From assembly GCA_028283605.1 (NCBI GenBank), contig JAPWKH010000009.1, positions 62,001-126,000 on the forward strand: 64,000 nt of DNA, read 5' to 3'. Position numbers and translations under genes: made by a program. How positions within the stretch are numbered: position 1 is the stretch's first letter; each line of letters starts with the position of its first letter. Shown here piece by piece: positions 16,993 through 27,191 of the stretch. The notes under the pieces are model-generated. The model worked only from the letters and a program-made list of their open reading frames with translations, was not told the origin of the DNA and did no database searches. The stretch comes from Arachidicoccus sp. (lineage in GTDB: Bacteria > Bacteroidota > Bacteroidia > Chitinophagales > Chitinophagaceae).

Positions 16993-18399
16993 ATGAAAAA
17001 ATGTCTACGCTCTTGCTATTATAATGTAATTGTTTGCAACATATACATTGTATTGTTGTTATCTACGATTAGTGTTAAAGGTCAGGTTCAATCAATGAGC
17101 AAAATTATTGCTCAAAGACAAGTAATAGATAGTAATAAACAAATTATCAATTCCGACAGTTTACGCTTAGCGGATATACATAAATACTACAGCTTAGCCA
17201 AGCAGTATAAAGATGGTAACGGCGTGGCTATTGATTATAGCAAGGCTTTCGATTTTTTTTCCAGGGCCGCAGCTTTGGGAGATGCACAAAGTACGTATGC
17301 CGTAGCTTATATGCACTATAAAGGCTTAGGCACTGCACAAGATTATACTATCGCTGCACAACTTTTTGCACAAGGAGCATACGAAGGCAGGGACAACAGT
17401 GAATACTTCTATGCCCTCTGCCTGCGAAATGGTTATGGTGTAATGCAAAATGAAGATTCTGCGCAATACTGGTTAAAAAAAGCCGCTTCTTTCGGTTACA
17501 AACAAGCCACACAGGAATTACAAATGAAAGTGCCGGAAAATAGTAACACGGCAGTAACACAATTAATTCAAAAAATACACAATGCAGCCATACCGGAAAA
17601 AGTAGCCTTAAACCAGTTCATTGCCGTACAGCCCAAAGCGCCTGATGCAAGTGTGATAGCCGGAGACTATGAAGGCTATGTCATCCAATACGACTGGAGT
17701 GGGCAGCATACGGTCAGCGCCAAGAAGCTGCATTTATTACTCCGGCCAAACAATGGGAATATAGCAACCGCTATCACAGCGAATAATACCGTTTCTTTTA
17801 CCGGAAAATGGATGGAAGAAAATGCAGATTCGGTTACTATCCATGCTTCTTTACAAAAAGATTCTCTTGTATTTGATAACACGCATTACCAACGGAAAGA
17901 CCATTACAGCCCCAACAGAGCGGTAACTTATGATTTTAGGAATGCTTCTCTGAACCTTGTAAGAAAAGGTAACAGCGTTTATCTCGCAGGTAATATCTAT
18001 ATGTTCTCTCCTGATAGGAAAGAACCTTCCAAGCCTTTATTAGTGGCGTTATCAAGAATAGCGGATGTAAATGGCAACAATGCTATCAATACACAGAACT
18101 ACCAAAACTTAAATGACAGCAGTAACAAAAAGATGGATGCTCATTTGTTGAATGTGTATCCTAATCCGTTTACAACCTATACGAATATAGAGTTTTTTGT
18201 GAATCGGGAAACTACGGTGGGTATTGAGTTATACAACATGGTTGGTCAGAAAGTATTTGAGAAAGTGGCACAACCATTAAATATCGGACTATATAAAATC
18301 CGTATTGAACCTTCCTTGCAACTCGCTGCTCAGACTTATGTGCTGAGGCTGGTGTTTAGTAATGGACAGGAGGTAATAAAGGTTATTAAAAAAGGATAA
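16993..18399 (+). CDS. Secreted Sel1-repeat protein with T9SS type A sorting domain
   Basis: A 468-aa exported protein. A long signal peptide ends near VKGQV (residue 32). Residues 65-170 hold three Sel1-like repeats (YKDGNGVAIDYSKAFDFFSRAA, YKGLGTAQDYTIAAQLFAQGA and RNGYGVMQNEDSAQYWLKKAA, each quoted in part). A beta-rich middle region follows, and the last 75 residues form a type IX secretion sorting domain (YPNPFTTYTNIEF through LYNMVGQKVFEKV to a lysine end). It should be surface-attached or released through T9SS. It precedes the RHS genes by only 15 bp, so it may be part of their operon. Confidence 0.8.
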   Translation: MKKCLRSCYYNVIVCNIYIVLLLSTISVKGQVQSMSKIIAQRQVIDSNKQIINSDSLRLADIHKYYSLAKQYKDGNGVAIDYSKAFDFFSRAAALGDAQSTYAVAYMHYKGLGTAQDYTIAAQLFAQGAYEGRDNSEYFYALCLRNGYGVMQNEDSAQYWLKKAASFGYKQATQELQMKVPENSNTAVTQLIQKIHNAAIPEKVALNQFIAVQPKAPDASVIAGDYEGYVIQYDWSGQHTVSAKKLHLLLRPNNGNIATAITANNTVSFTGKWMEENADSVTIHASLQKDSLVFDNTHYQRKDHYSPNRAVTYDFRNASLNLVRKGNSVYLAGNIYMFSPDRKEPSKPLLVALSRIADVNGNNAINTQNYQNLNDSSNKKMDAHLLNVYPNPFTTYTNIEFFVNRETTVGIELYNMVGQKVFEKVAQPLNIGLYKIRIEPSLQLAAQTYVLRLVFSNGQEVIKVIKKG

Positions 18400-18414
18400 A
18401 ATAAAATTTTTAAT

Positions 18415-20484
18415 GTGATAAAATATATATTTCTTTATTTATTATTATTTATAATGTGTATTCCAAATATACATGGTCAAGTTCCTTCTAGTTATCAACC
18501 GGGAGATGTTCCGATAGCTAAGCCTGCAATCCCTTCTTCTCTAGGGGACAAAACTAATATATCTGCTAATTTATATACTGGAGTTGCTAACATCAATATT
18601 CCTTTATATAATGTTTCTTATAAGACGTTGAATATTCCCATTTCTCTGGAGTACATTTCTGCTCAAGGAATTAAACCTGATGTAATGCCGGGAATAGCAG
18701 GAAATGGTTGGGATTTACCTGTTGGTGGGTATATCCAAAGAATAGAAAATAGTCTGGATGTTTCACAATTACCAACTTTTCTCCAACCTTTACCGGATGT
18801 AATGAATCCTACTGAAGAACAGGATTGGGCGTCAGATGAAAAAATGAAATCATATTGGACAAATATTTCATTACTGTATAGCAATAACGGGCAATATGAT
18901 ATATATTCCTTTAACTTTTTAGGTCTTTCAGGCACTTTTTATACAAATTATGATGGTCAAGTAAAAATAAAAAGCAACAATGGTGAAGACTTAAAAATAA
19001 TTAAGGGAAAGATGTCTAATGATCAAACGAATACAGTTTTTTACAACCAAGTTTACAACATTTTTCCTGCTGAAGATCAGGGGGATCAACCTTTTGGATC
19101 ATTTACTACTACAGCTGTAAATGATCCAACTGGAAGAGTTACTGTAACACCACCATTTGTCGGGGATTTCACAATAATTGATAGTAAGGGTATAAAATAT
19201 GTATTTGGTAATGATAGAAATGCGGTCGAATTTACCAGAGAGGGAATGCATTACTACGAAAACGATATAAATCATACAAAGATATTAGCAGATAAGTGGT
19301 TCTTGACTTTTGTTATTCTTCCAGATGGAACATCAATTGATTTTACCTATAAACGCGATAAGTTTTTTGTTTCAAATCAAATGGAAAATAGTGGCAATAT
19401 ACTTATATCTAATGGCACTAATCTAAATAAAGACCCAACAGGATTAACCATTTCGAGCGTATTAACAAATCCATGTTATCTTGACCATATCACTACACCC
19501 AATGAAATCGTTAACTTTTCTTGGAGTGAGGCAAAAAACCAACTTGGGTATAATTTTAATATACCTAATCCCCCAAACAACCCTCCCATATCTTCCGGAT
19601 TATATGATGTTACTTTAAATAATGTACAACAATTAGATTATCAAACAAGTACTTTCTATTTTTGTAAATACACAGACGTGGGAAATGCCCTTGTAACTAA
19701 CCGCTTCCCTAATAAATTAGATAAAATAAATATAACAACTCCAGACAACAAGCCATTTAAACAAATTTTATTTAATTACACAAATTCTACAAACACAAGA
19801 TTAAAATTATTGTCTTTATCCATTAATGATCAAAATAATAACCAAATCCAGCAATACCAATTTACTTATAATACAACGCCATTGCCTAGTTATTTATCCA
19901 TGCAAACAGATCATTTTGGTTTTTATAATGGGCAATCAGGGCTTCCGTTTTCAACGAATCCTACGGACTATCAGAGTTTTTTTGCATCGTCATTAAATAG
20001 GTCTTCCTATTATCAATCAAAAGAGCCTAATTCAAATTATGCAAAAGCAGAAATACTGCAAAAAATTACCCTTCCTACTGGTGGTTATAAAGTTTTTGAA
20101 TATGAGGGGAATACATATAGTAAGCATACACAAGATTGGCCAAATATCGTTTTGAATGATAATACAAATCTAAACACCTGTGGTTTGCGGGTAAGATCCA
20201 TTTCGTCATATGATGTAGATAATAATCTCATTGATAAAAAAAGCTATTTCTATAATACCAATTTCATAAACGGCTCTACTGTATCAAGCGGGATATTGTC
20301 TCATGTTCCGGTTTATTATGAAGATTATTTTGGCAGTTTGACGGATGAGCTAAATCACGTAGCTCAAACGAGGGGTTTGAATTATTTTAATTTCGACTTA
20401 AATAATACTTCTTGGTATCATTGGAGTACAAATACAATTAACCCTTTGAGATACGAGCAGGGTTCTTTTATCTGCTATTCCTGA
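18415..20484 (+). CDS. RHS/YD-repeat-like secreted protein, N-terminal part (frameshifted)
   Basis: A 689-aa reading frame beginning at GTG (an ATG two bases upstream is immediately stopped). It has a signal peptide (FLYLLLFIMCIPNIHG) and then the PGDVPIAKPAIPSSLGDKTN start typical of large Bacteroidota RHS-like proteins. It stops after RYEQGSFICYS, but the next frame continues the same family sequence (SAIPEVTEEDG...). A single extra base near 20465-20471 would explain this. The intact gene would encode about 1280 aa over 18415-22258. Its role may be as the partner or shell protein of the toxin-bearing RHS encoded downstream. Confidence 0.7.
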   Translation: MIKYIFLYLLLFIMCIPNIHGQVPSSYQPGDVPIAKPAIPSSLGDKTNISANLYTGVANINIPLYNVSYKTLNIPISLEYISAQGIKPDVMPGIAGNGWDLPVGGYIQRIENSLDVSQLPTFLQPLPDVMNPTEEQDWASDEKMKSYWTNISLLYSNNGQYDIYSFNFLGLSGTFYTNYDGQVKIKSNNGEDLKIIKGKMSNDQTNTVFYNQVYNIFPAEDQGDQPFGSFTTTAVNDPTGRVTVTPPFVGDFTIIDSKGIKYVFGNDRNAVEFTREGMHYYENDINHTKILADKWFLTFVILPDGTSIDFTYKRDKFFVSNQMENSGNILISNGTNLNKDPTGLTISSVLTNPCYLDHITTPNEIVNFSWSEAKNQLGYNFNIPNPPNNPPISSGLYDVTLNNVQQLDYQTSTFYFCKYTDVGNALVTNRFPNKLDKINITTPDNKPFKQILFNYTNSTNTRLKLLSLSINDQNNNQIQQYQFTYNTTPLPSYLSMQTDHFGFYNGQSGLPFSTNPTDYQSFFASSLNRSSYYQSKEPNSNYAKAEILQKITLPTGGYKVFEYEGNTYSKHTQDWPNIVLNDNTNLNTCGLRVRSISSYDVDNNLIDKKSYFYNTNFINGSTVSSGILSHVPVYYEDYFGSLTDELNHVAQTRGLNYFNFDLNNTSWYHWSTNTINPLRYEQGSFICYS

Positions 20485-20485
20485 A

Positions 20486-22258
20486 GTGACCGAAGAAGAC
20501 GGCGTTTCAAGCCATAATGGGCATACTGTCTACAAATTTAGTAATTACGATAATGGCTACTTAAATAAACCAGCCGTTAATAGTTACATGGATAATTCAG
20601 GCATAGGCATTGCATCCTGGCATAATGATCTTGAAAACAATTTAGACTTGGAAAGAGGAAAACTATTGGAACAAGATGTTTATAATATTAATAACGCTCC
20701 GGTATATAAGACAATCAATACATATAATAATGATGCAAACAGATTCGATGATAATGTCAGAATTTTAAATTTGGAGCCCAACGCATTCTTCTGTAATGAT
20801 GCGCCATCAATTCGCTATACTGCTACGCTGGCTTATACCTATTATCCTTTTTTAAAATCCCAAGATAAAATAAGTTATGATTCTTATGGAAATTCAATTA
20901 CAGAAACAACTAATTATACATATAACAATTACCGATTAGCCAAGTCTGTTACGACGATAGATAGTAAGGGAAAAACTTTAAATAATACTTTTTCTTATCC
21001 CAATGATGAAACCGGCGATCCTGTTTATGGAAACATGTTAAGCGCTCACATAGTTGCACCTATTGTTGAACAGTCTACCAGTAAAGACGGACAACAACTG
21101 ACTTATTCCAAAATAGTTTATTATAATCCTTTCCCTAATATTTTTGTACCAAAAGAATATTGGAGTCAAACAAGAAATAATCCAATAGAATTAAGAGATT
21201 TGTTTAATTCATATGATGCTCACGGAAATATTTTAGAGCATCAAAAAAACGGAGATTTTAAGGAAGTTTATCTGTGGGGATATAATAGTCAATTCCCAAT
21301 TGCAAAAATAATCGGATCAGATATTTCAACTGTAAACAGCGTAATATCCCCTTCACTAATTGATAACTCGATGGGCGATGACTTTGCTTTACAATCGATT
21401 TTTGATAATCTCAGAAATGATAGTCGAACAAAAAATGCATTAATAAACACTTATACATATAATCCTTTATTAGGTATGAGAAGCGAAACTAATGAAAATG
21501 CAAAAACCACTTATTATAGTTATGATGCTTTTGGAAGATTAGCGGCAATTCGGGATAATGACGGTAATATTTTAAAAACGATCTGCTACAATTATCAAAA
21601 TCAGCCAGTAGGATGTAGCGCAGGATCGTTAACCTTATATAAAAATACTGCTCAAAGTAAAACATATTATAAGAAAGGATGTGATCCCGGTTTGTATGGA
21701 ACATCCGTTACTTATACAGTACCGGCAAATAAATACTCTTCTTCTATATCCCAAGATGATGCCGATTTGCAAACATTTATAGAAATTGAGAAAAATGGTC
21801 AGGCTAATGCCAACAGCCTTGGGACTTGTATTTCTCCATATGCAAAGAGGGAATATGAAAATTTAGTAACAACTTCAGATGGAAATACTTATGGAGATGT
21901 GGTTGTTCACATTTATAGTGATGCAAATGCGACTATTCCTTTAGTTGTTGATAACATTAGTATTAATTTTTCTATTACAAATAATTGCCCCAATACTCCT
22001 GATATTACTCCTGGACAACCTAATCCACAAATAACTGGTAGCGGATCTTCCATAATTCTGGCACAAGGCATATTATTGTCTTCTTCTTATCAGAGCGACT
22101 GTATTTGGGTTTACCAGCCACCACCATGCCTTAATTGTCTTCCTGGGCAAGTGTCTGAGCCAGATGCACCTGGGGGAACTTGGGTACAATTATGTAACTC
22201 CAATTTTTGTTCAGTCGATTATACATTACTTCCTGGTAATTATGATATTATTTTATAA
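20486..22258 (+). CDS. RHS/YD-repeat-like protein, C-terminal part with DUF5977-like segment (frameshifted)
   Basis: A 590-aa frame continuing the preceding gene after a one-base frame change. It carries YD-type repeats (TNYTYNNYRLAKSVTT, TYYSYDAFGRLAAIRDNDG). A region beginning LYKNTAQSKTYYKKGCDPG, with YTVPANKYSSSISQDDAD, resembles DUF5977, a small domain found at the end of many Bacteroidota surface proteins. The nominal GTG at 20486 is unlikely to be a true start, since family sequence extends upstream of it in this frame. It is either a real mutation or a sequence error. Confidence 0.65.
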   Translation: MTEEDGVSSHNGHTVYKFSNYDNGYLNKPAVNSYMDNSGIGIASWHNDLENNLDLERGKLLEQDVYNINNAPVYKTINTYNNDANRFDDNVRILNLEPNAFFCNDAPSIRYTATLAYTYYPFLKSQDKISYDSYGNSITETTNYTYNNYRLAKSVTTIDSKGKTLNNTFSYPNDETGDPVYGNMLSAHIVAPIVEQSTSKDGQQLTYSKIVYYNPFPNIFVPKEYWSQTRNNPIELRDLFNSYDAHGNILEHQKNGDFKEVYLWGYNSQFPIAKIIGSDISTVNSVISPSLIDNSMGDDFALQSIFDNLRNDSRTKNALINTYTYNPLLGMRSETNENAKTTYYSYDAFGRLAAIRDNDGNILKTICYNYQNQPVGCSAGSLTLYKNTAQSKTYYKKGCDPGLYGTSVTYTVPANKYSSSISQDDADLQTFIEIEKNGQANANSLGTCISPYAKREYENLVTTSDGNTYGDVVVHIYSDANATIPLVVDNISINFSITNNCPNTPDITPGQPNPQITGSGSSIILAQGILLSSSYQSDCIWVYQPPPCLNCLPGQVSEPDAPGGTWVQLCNSNFCSVDYTLLPGNYDIIL

Positions 22259-22268
22259 AACTATTTAT

Positions 22269-22625
22269 ATGCCTAAGCTTTATATTTTATTGATTTTTAT
22301 ATGCTGCACAAAAATTGTTTTAGCTCAATCTAAAGACACAATTGCCCTTAGTAAGCAGGAGTATTATATTAAGAAGGGTTTGAATTTATCAGAATCACAG
22401 GCATTTTCTTTCTTCAATCTTGATAGAAAAAGGACGCTCGTAATAGATAGTATTTATAAGCACACAAAAAATACAAATAATGATAACGGTTACGAAAGGT
22501 CTTCATTAATAAAAAAAGCGAATGGATTTTATATAAGTAAAATGAAGGCAATTCTTAACAAGAATCAACTCACGATATATGAACAATTAGAAGAAGCAAA
22601 AAGAAAACAATATGATCATAAATAA
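22269..22625 (+). CDS. Small secreted protein, Spy/LTXXQ-like
   Basis: A 118-aa protein when started at the ATG at 22269, which gives a clean signal peptide (MPKLYILLIFICCTKIVLAQ). An earlier in-frame ATG would overlap the RHS gene. The mature helical part (LNLSESQAFSFFNLDRKR, then ILNKNQLTIYEQLEEAK) is reminiscent of LTxxQ periplasmic proteins. It sits between the two RHS genes, 10 bp after the first and 27 bp before the second, so it is probably cotranscribed. Function unknown. Confidence 0.6.
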   Translation: MPKLYILLIFICCTKIVLAQSKDTIALSKQEYYIKKGLNLSESQAFSFFNLDRKRTLVIDSIYKHTKNTNNDNGYERSSLIKKANGFYISKMKAILNKNQLTIYEQLEEAKRKQYDHK

Positions 22626-22652
22626 TTAATTGCTTTACCTAAAAAATATGAT

Positions 22653-25600
22653 ATGTTTTTTTTAAAATTTTTGATTACTTGCAAAATAAAGTATAGGTTC
22701 TGCTTCTTTGCATTATTTATATGTTTCATTATACACATTGATAGTATTGCTCAATCATCTTCTCAAAATTATATTGCCACCTGGACAGCGACAGCACCAG
22801 TGACTGATCCTGCTGTGCTAATCACAAAACCATTATCTGACGTAAAACTATCTGTAGCTTATTTTGATGGGCTTGGCAGACCATTACAATCCATAGCCAA
22901 ACAAGGGTCTTTAGTAACAGCAACAGGCGCTTCAGGAGATATCGTCACGCCGACTGCGTATGATGAGTTTGGAAGAGAATCGGTAAAATATCTGCCCTAT
23001 GTATCTACTATTTCTCAAGATGGCAGCTATAAATCCAATGCAGTTACTGAACAGCCATCTTGGTACGGTACAGCTGCAAGCCCTATTACAGGACAAGCAG
23101 GTGAAGACCCAAACACAGCTTTCAGTCAGATTGTTTATGAAGCTTCTCCTTTGAACAGGGTCTTAGAAACCATGGCTCCAGGTAAAAGCTGGGTAGGGAG
23201 CAGTGTGGGTGTATCTCAAGGCTATTGGATTAATACAGATGCAGATGGGGTACGAATTTGGGATATTGGTTATCAAACAACCTTGGGAACAGATGGCTTT
23301 ATTACGCCTACTTCCTCTAGAGCATATGATGAAGGTACATTGTATAAGAATATTACAACCGATGAAGCAGGGCATCAGGTCATAGAGTTTAAAGACAAGG
23401 AAAATCATGTTGTACTCAAGAAAGTGCAGTTAAAAGAGGGTGTTACGGACAATGGCAATGGTAGCGGACATGGCGATTGGGCTTGTACTTATTATATCTA
23501 TGATGATTTAGGTAATTTACGTTGTGTCATTCAGCCTCAGGGAGTAGATGCTATGAATACCGCCAATAGCTGGGTGCTTACATCTGATTTATTAACAGAA
23601 CAATGTTTTCGTTATGAATATGACGAACGCAATCGTATGATCATGAAACAAGTGCCTGGTGCCGATCCAGTGTACATGGTCTATGATAACAGAGACAGGC
23701 TCTGCTTGACACAGGATGGCAATATGCGTCCAGATAATAAATGGATCGGAACCGCTTATGATAACCTTAACCGTCCTATAGGTACGGCTTTCTATAATAG
23801 TGGGGGCAGTACCTTTAATTCTATTCTGCAAAATATAGGATCAACCTTTGATGTTCCTTATAATGTGGGCAATCTTCCTACAGGTAATGATTTACTCACG
23901 ATTACGCACTATGACAACTATGATGGATTGCCAGGAGGATTATCTGCTACTTATCTCCCTAACTGGAATAATTATTTTGATCAGAATACTGCTATTTATC
24001 CTTATGCTGAAATCCGTCCTCAAGCAACAAGCTCAACCAATGTGACTACACAAGGTTTGGTTACCTGGACATCGATTAATACATTCGGCAGCGCAACACC
24101 AACGATGTTGCATTCTGTATCTATCTATGACGACAAAGGAAGAATTATACAGGTGCAGAGCAAGAATATAACAGGAGGTACTGATGTAGCTACTACCCAA
24201 TACACTTGGACGGGTCAGCCTTATATCGTTATCAATCAAATAGAGAATGCTAAGCAACTGGGTGCGCAAACAACGGTAACTGTTACGAAGATGACTTATG
24301 ATGATTTAGGCAGAGTGGTAAAAACAGAAATGAAAGCGGCAAACAATTTGATTGGTACGGGAACTATGCCTAATGATTACGTTACGCTTTCTGAAATACA
24401 ATATGATGCTTTAGGAGAAGTACAATATAAAAAACTGGGCAATCAAAAAACGAGTGCTACAGTTTATAATAGCAATAATCCTTTAGAGACGCAAACCTAT
24501 GAATATAATATCCGTGGTTGGTTATTGGGGGTCAACAGGGCTTATGCAAGGGATGGCCAGACCACCGATAATTCAATGGGGATGACCGGTGATGGTGAAG
24601 CAATGACTGATTGTGGCAATTGTGGTACAGTTGCGGTTACTTATCTAGGTAATAACTATTTTGGGTTTGATTTGGGCTATGATAAAATAGATAACAACCT
24701 TATAAATGGAGAAAAATATGCGCACAGCCAGTTAACAGGTAATATTGCCGGTATGGTATGGAAGAGTGCTCAGGATAGAAAGGTGCGCAAATATGATTTT
24801 ACATACGATCCAATGAACAGGCTAACCGATGCAGAATTTAATCAATATACAGGCAGCACATTCAATCGAGATGAAGGAATCAACTATTCCATGAGTATTT
24901 CTCAATATGATAATAATGGAAATATTAAATATTTAAAACAAAATGGATTGATATCTTCAGGAAATTCTCCAATTATTGATGATTTAATTTATACTTATCG
25001 AAAAGGTGGGTTAAGCAACAAATTATCAAGTGTTGCAGACGGGATAATCAATAATGCGAGTGAGCGATTGGGAGATTTTCAGGATGGACATCAGGGTGAT
25101 GATGATTATGACTATGATCCTAATGGTAATCTAACAAAGGACTTGAATAAAAATATTACTTCTATTTCTTATAATGTATTAAATTTACCCATAGACATTA
25201 AAGTTGGTGATAATGGCAGCACAGGAATTATCCATTATATTTATGACGCAGCGGGCAATAAATTGCAGAAGCAGACAACAGATAATGCCTCTAATAGTAT
25301 AAAAGTTGCTACTTATATTGGCATGGAGGTGTTTGAAGCCTCTTATCCGATTAATGGTACACCAACCGAAGATGTCTTACAGTTCTTTGGCACAAGTGAA
25401 GGCAGGGCGAGGCCCAATGCGGCAAACAATGCTTTTGTATATGATTACTTCATGAAGGATCATCTGGGCAATACGAGAATGGTGATTACGGATGATTACA
25501 ATGTGGCTTCTCCCATTCTCGAAGCGACGAGTTATTATCCTTTCGGTCTCCAACAAAAGGGAATAGGACTCACACAACAAGCTAATCCGTTACACAATAA

Positions 25601-26609
25601 ATACACATATAACGGAAAGGAACTCCAAGAAGACCTTAATCTTGATGAGTACGATTATGGTGCACGCTTTTACGATGCGCAGATTGGGAGATTCTCTATA
25701 CAAGACCCGTCGGCAATCAAATATGCGCCCATGTCACCATATGCCTATTGTGGCGGTAATCCAATTAAATTTATTGACCCGACAGGAATGGATTATATAC
25801 CGGGTGGCGGTGAAGGTGGTGGAGACCTATATACTGGAGCAGATGCGCAAGCAGTTTTTATGCAACTTCAGCAAATGTATAGTGGTCAAAACAATGATGG
25901 AGGTGGTGATAAAGGAGAAAATGGAGACCAAGGAGGGGGTGGCGCATGGAAAGTTACTAATAAGTGGAACTCTAAATATATTTCACAATTCCAACAACAA
26001 CTATCAAGCGAGCTTAAAAAACTAATTTACTCTGACCAAACTTTTACATGTGATGATTTAGCCCTACAATTAGTAATTCAATTTGCAAGCAGTAATAATC
26101 TGCCCTTTAAATGGGTTACTGGTTCGGGAACATTTGATGCAACAGACAGTAAATACAGCAATATAAGTGATTTTCTTTCTGATATTAAGACACATTCAGG
26201 AGCTCCAGATTTTGCAAATGATGCAAATACAACATTAAGTTCTCTAAATGGTGCTCAACCGGGTACATTAGATGTGCTTACTGCAAAAGGCAATAAAGTA
26301 CCCAATCACATACAAGTAGTAACCTCTGTTTTAGGTAATGGACCTTCTATGTCAAATGGAATGCAAGAAAGCAGAAATGTTATAATGGCACAAGGAAATT
26401 ACACTACACAAATACCATTCACATGGAGAATTTTCGCAGGAAATAACCCCAATAGTTTTAATTATCCGGGAGTACCAATCCAGGCTGGTATATTTAATGT
26501 ATCAAGTAATACATGGGTATCACCTCAAACAGGAAGTACAAGCAATTTTCTTGGGGGACACTATTCAAACCAATTCAGAAACTTCAATTTTTTAAATTGG
26601 AATAAATGA
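22653..26609 (+). CDS. Secreted DUF6443/RHS repeat protein with C-terminal cysteine-hydrolase-like toxin tip
   Basis: A 1318-aa protein with a signal peptide ending IDSIAQ, a DUF6443 start (NYIATWTATAPVTDPA; LSVAYFDGLGRPLQSIAKQG), many YD repeats and the RHS core end (LDEYDYGARFYDAQIGRF, then SPYAYCGGNPIKFIDPTGM). A Gly-rich linker then leads to a variable tip of about 230 residues. The tip has TCDDLALQLVIQFA (Cys1133) and, about 86 residues on, NHIQVV (His1219), the Cys/His pattern of papain-fold NlpC/P60 or CHAP hydrolases. A role in cleaving peptidoglycan or protein of rivals is inferred. This is the only one of three tips here attached to a complete RHS body. Confidence 0.8.
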   Translation: MFFLKFLITCKIKYRFCFFALFICFIIHIDSIAQSSSQNYIATWTATAPVTDPAVLITKPLSDVKLSVAYFDGLGRPLQSIAKQGSLVTATGASGDIVTPTAYDEFGRESVKYLPYVSTISQDGSYKSNAVTEQPSWYGTAASPITGQAGEDPNTAFSQIVYEASPLNRVLETMAPGKSWVGSSVGVSQGYWINTDADGVRIWDIGYQTTLGTDGFITPTSSRAYDEGTLYKNITTDEAGHQVIEFKDKENHVVLKKVQLKEGVTDNGNGSGHGDWACTYYIYDDLGNLRCVIQPQGVDAMNTANSWVLTSDLLTEQCFRYEYDERNRMIMKQVPGADPVYMVYDNRDRLCLTQDGNMRPDNKWIGTAYDNLNRPIGTAFYNSGGSTFNSILQNIGSTFDVPYNVGNLPTGNDLLTITHYDNYDGLPGGLSATYLPNWNNYFDQNTAIYPYAEIRPQATSSTNVTTQGLVTWTSINTFGSATPTMLHSVSIYDDKGRIIQVQSKNITGGTDVATTQYTWTGQPYIVINQIENAKQLGAQTTVTVTKMTYDDLGRVVKTEMKAANNLIGTGTMPNDYVTLSEIQYDALGEVQYKKLGNQKTSATVYNSNNPLETQTYEYNIRGWLLGVNRAYARDGQTTDNSMGMTGDGEAMTDCGNCGTVAVTYLGNNYFGFDLGYDKIDNNLINGEKYAHSQLTGNIAGMVWKSAQDRKVRKYDFTYDPMNRLTDAEFNQYTGSTFNRDEGINYSMSISQYDNNGNIKYLKQNGLISSGNSPIIDDLIYTYRKGGLSNKLSSVADGIINNASERLGDFQDGHQGDDDYDYDPNGNLTKDLNKNITSISYNVLNLPIDIKVGDNGSTGIIHYIYDAAGNKLQKQTTDNASNSIKVATYIGMEVFEASYPINGTPTEDVLQFFGTSEGRARPNAANNAFVYDYFMKDHLGNTRMVITDDYNVASPILEATSYYPFGLQQKGIGLTQQANPLHNKYTYNGKELQEDLNLDEYDYGARFYDAQIGRFSIQDPSAIKYAPMSPYAYCGGNPIKFIDPTGMDYIPGGGEGGGDLYTGADAQAVFMQLQQMYSGQNNDGGGDKGENGDQGGGGAWKVTNKWNSKYISQFQQQLSSELKKLIYSDQTFTCDDLALQLVIQFASSNNLPFKWVTGSGTFDATDSKYSNISDFLSDIKTHSGAPDFANDANTTLSSLNGAQPGTLDVLTAKGNKVPNHIQVVTSVLGNGPSMSNGMQESRNVIMAQGNYTTQIPFTWRIFAGNNPNSFNYPGVPIQAGIFNVSSNTWVSPQTGSTSNFLGGHYSNQFRNFNFLNWNK

Positions 26610-26616
26610 TAACAAT

Positions 26617-26931
26617 ATGAAATGTATAATTGTAAAGCCTGTTAGTAAATTGATTTTTTTTAATTCTATTATACCTTTCTTTATTATTATTTTCAATTAT
26701 TTAGAAAACATATTAATCAATGGAGAGAGGTTCATATCAGTAAAGTATAGATTAATGATGTCTGATTATGGAGGCTATTTGATAATAGTTCAAATAATAG
26801 TTTCAATTGTATCTTTTTTTATATGGAAAAAAAGAAAGTACAGAGCAATAATCGTTATAATTTTTTTATTTTGGATTTTAATTGAATTTATTATAAACCG
26901 AGCCATACCAAATATGGGTATTTACGATTAA
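26617..26931 (+). CDS. Small membrane protein, candidate immunity protein of the intact RHS tip
   Basis: A 104-aa protein with three hydrophobic helices (about residues 10-28, 53-70 and 76-96) and a short basic loop. It begins 7 bp after the toxin gene, the position expected of an immunity gene. No family is recognised. A membrane location would suit protection against an effector acting in the envelope. Confidence 0.55.
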   Translation: MKCIIVKPVSKLIFFNSIIPFFIIIFNYLENILINGERFISVKYRLMMSDYGGYLIIVQIIVSIVSFFIWKKRKYRAIIVIIFLFWILIEFIINRAIPNMGIYD

Positions 26932-26966
26932 GCTGCAACCTTGCTCGGCGATAGTTCCGTTGCACC

Positions 26967-26996
26967 GCAACCTCTATGAACATTCTATAATGTAGC
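26967..26996 (+). repeat. Cassette tail sequence, copy 1
   Basis: GCAACCTCTATGAAC followed by an AT-rich stretch recurs, slightly diverged, at 29459 (GCAACCTCTACGAAC). Both copies directly follow a tip/immunity pair and precede a terminator. Confidence 0.5.
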
Positions 26997-27026
26997 TTTC
27001 TGCTATTCGCCACAAACATATACACG

Positions 27027-27052
27027 AGCCGCTTTACGAGCGGCTTTATCAT
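27027..27052 (+). terminator. Terminator after RHS/immunity cassette 1
   Basis: AGCCGCT (27027-27033) pairs with AGCGGCT (27039-27045), followed by TTATCATTTT. It may work in both directions, serving the HTH remnant as well. Confidence 0.65.
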
Positions 27053-27053
27053 T

Positions 27054-27191
27054 TTATTTTTTCTCGTGTAAAAGTTTTTCTATTAAAGCATCTTTTTCTT
27101 TGAGCATCCGTTCGTAGAGTTCAACAACTTTGTCGATGGGGTTAAATGTCGGGTTATAAAACACAACCTCTTCGATATTGTAAGTTCCCAT
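27054..27191 (-). pseudogene. Remnant of an HTH regulator C-terminus
   Basis: Forty-five codons (MGTYNIEEVVFYNPT... KVVELYERMLKEKDALIEKLL) look like the C-terminal tail of small XRE-type regulators of Bacteroidota, which end in a charged coiled coil. The helix-turn-helix part is missing. Upstream of 27191 the frame runs into antisense of an RHS gene, so the N-terminus was lost at a recombination junction. It probably has no function now. Confidence 0.5.
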
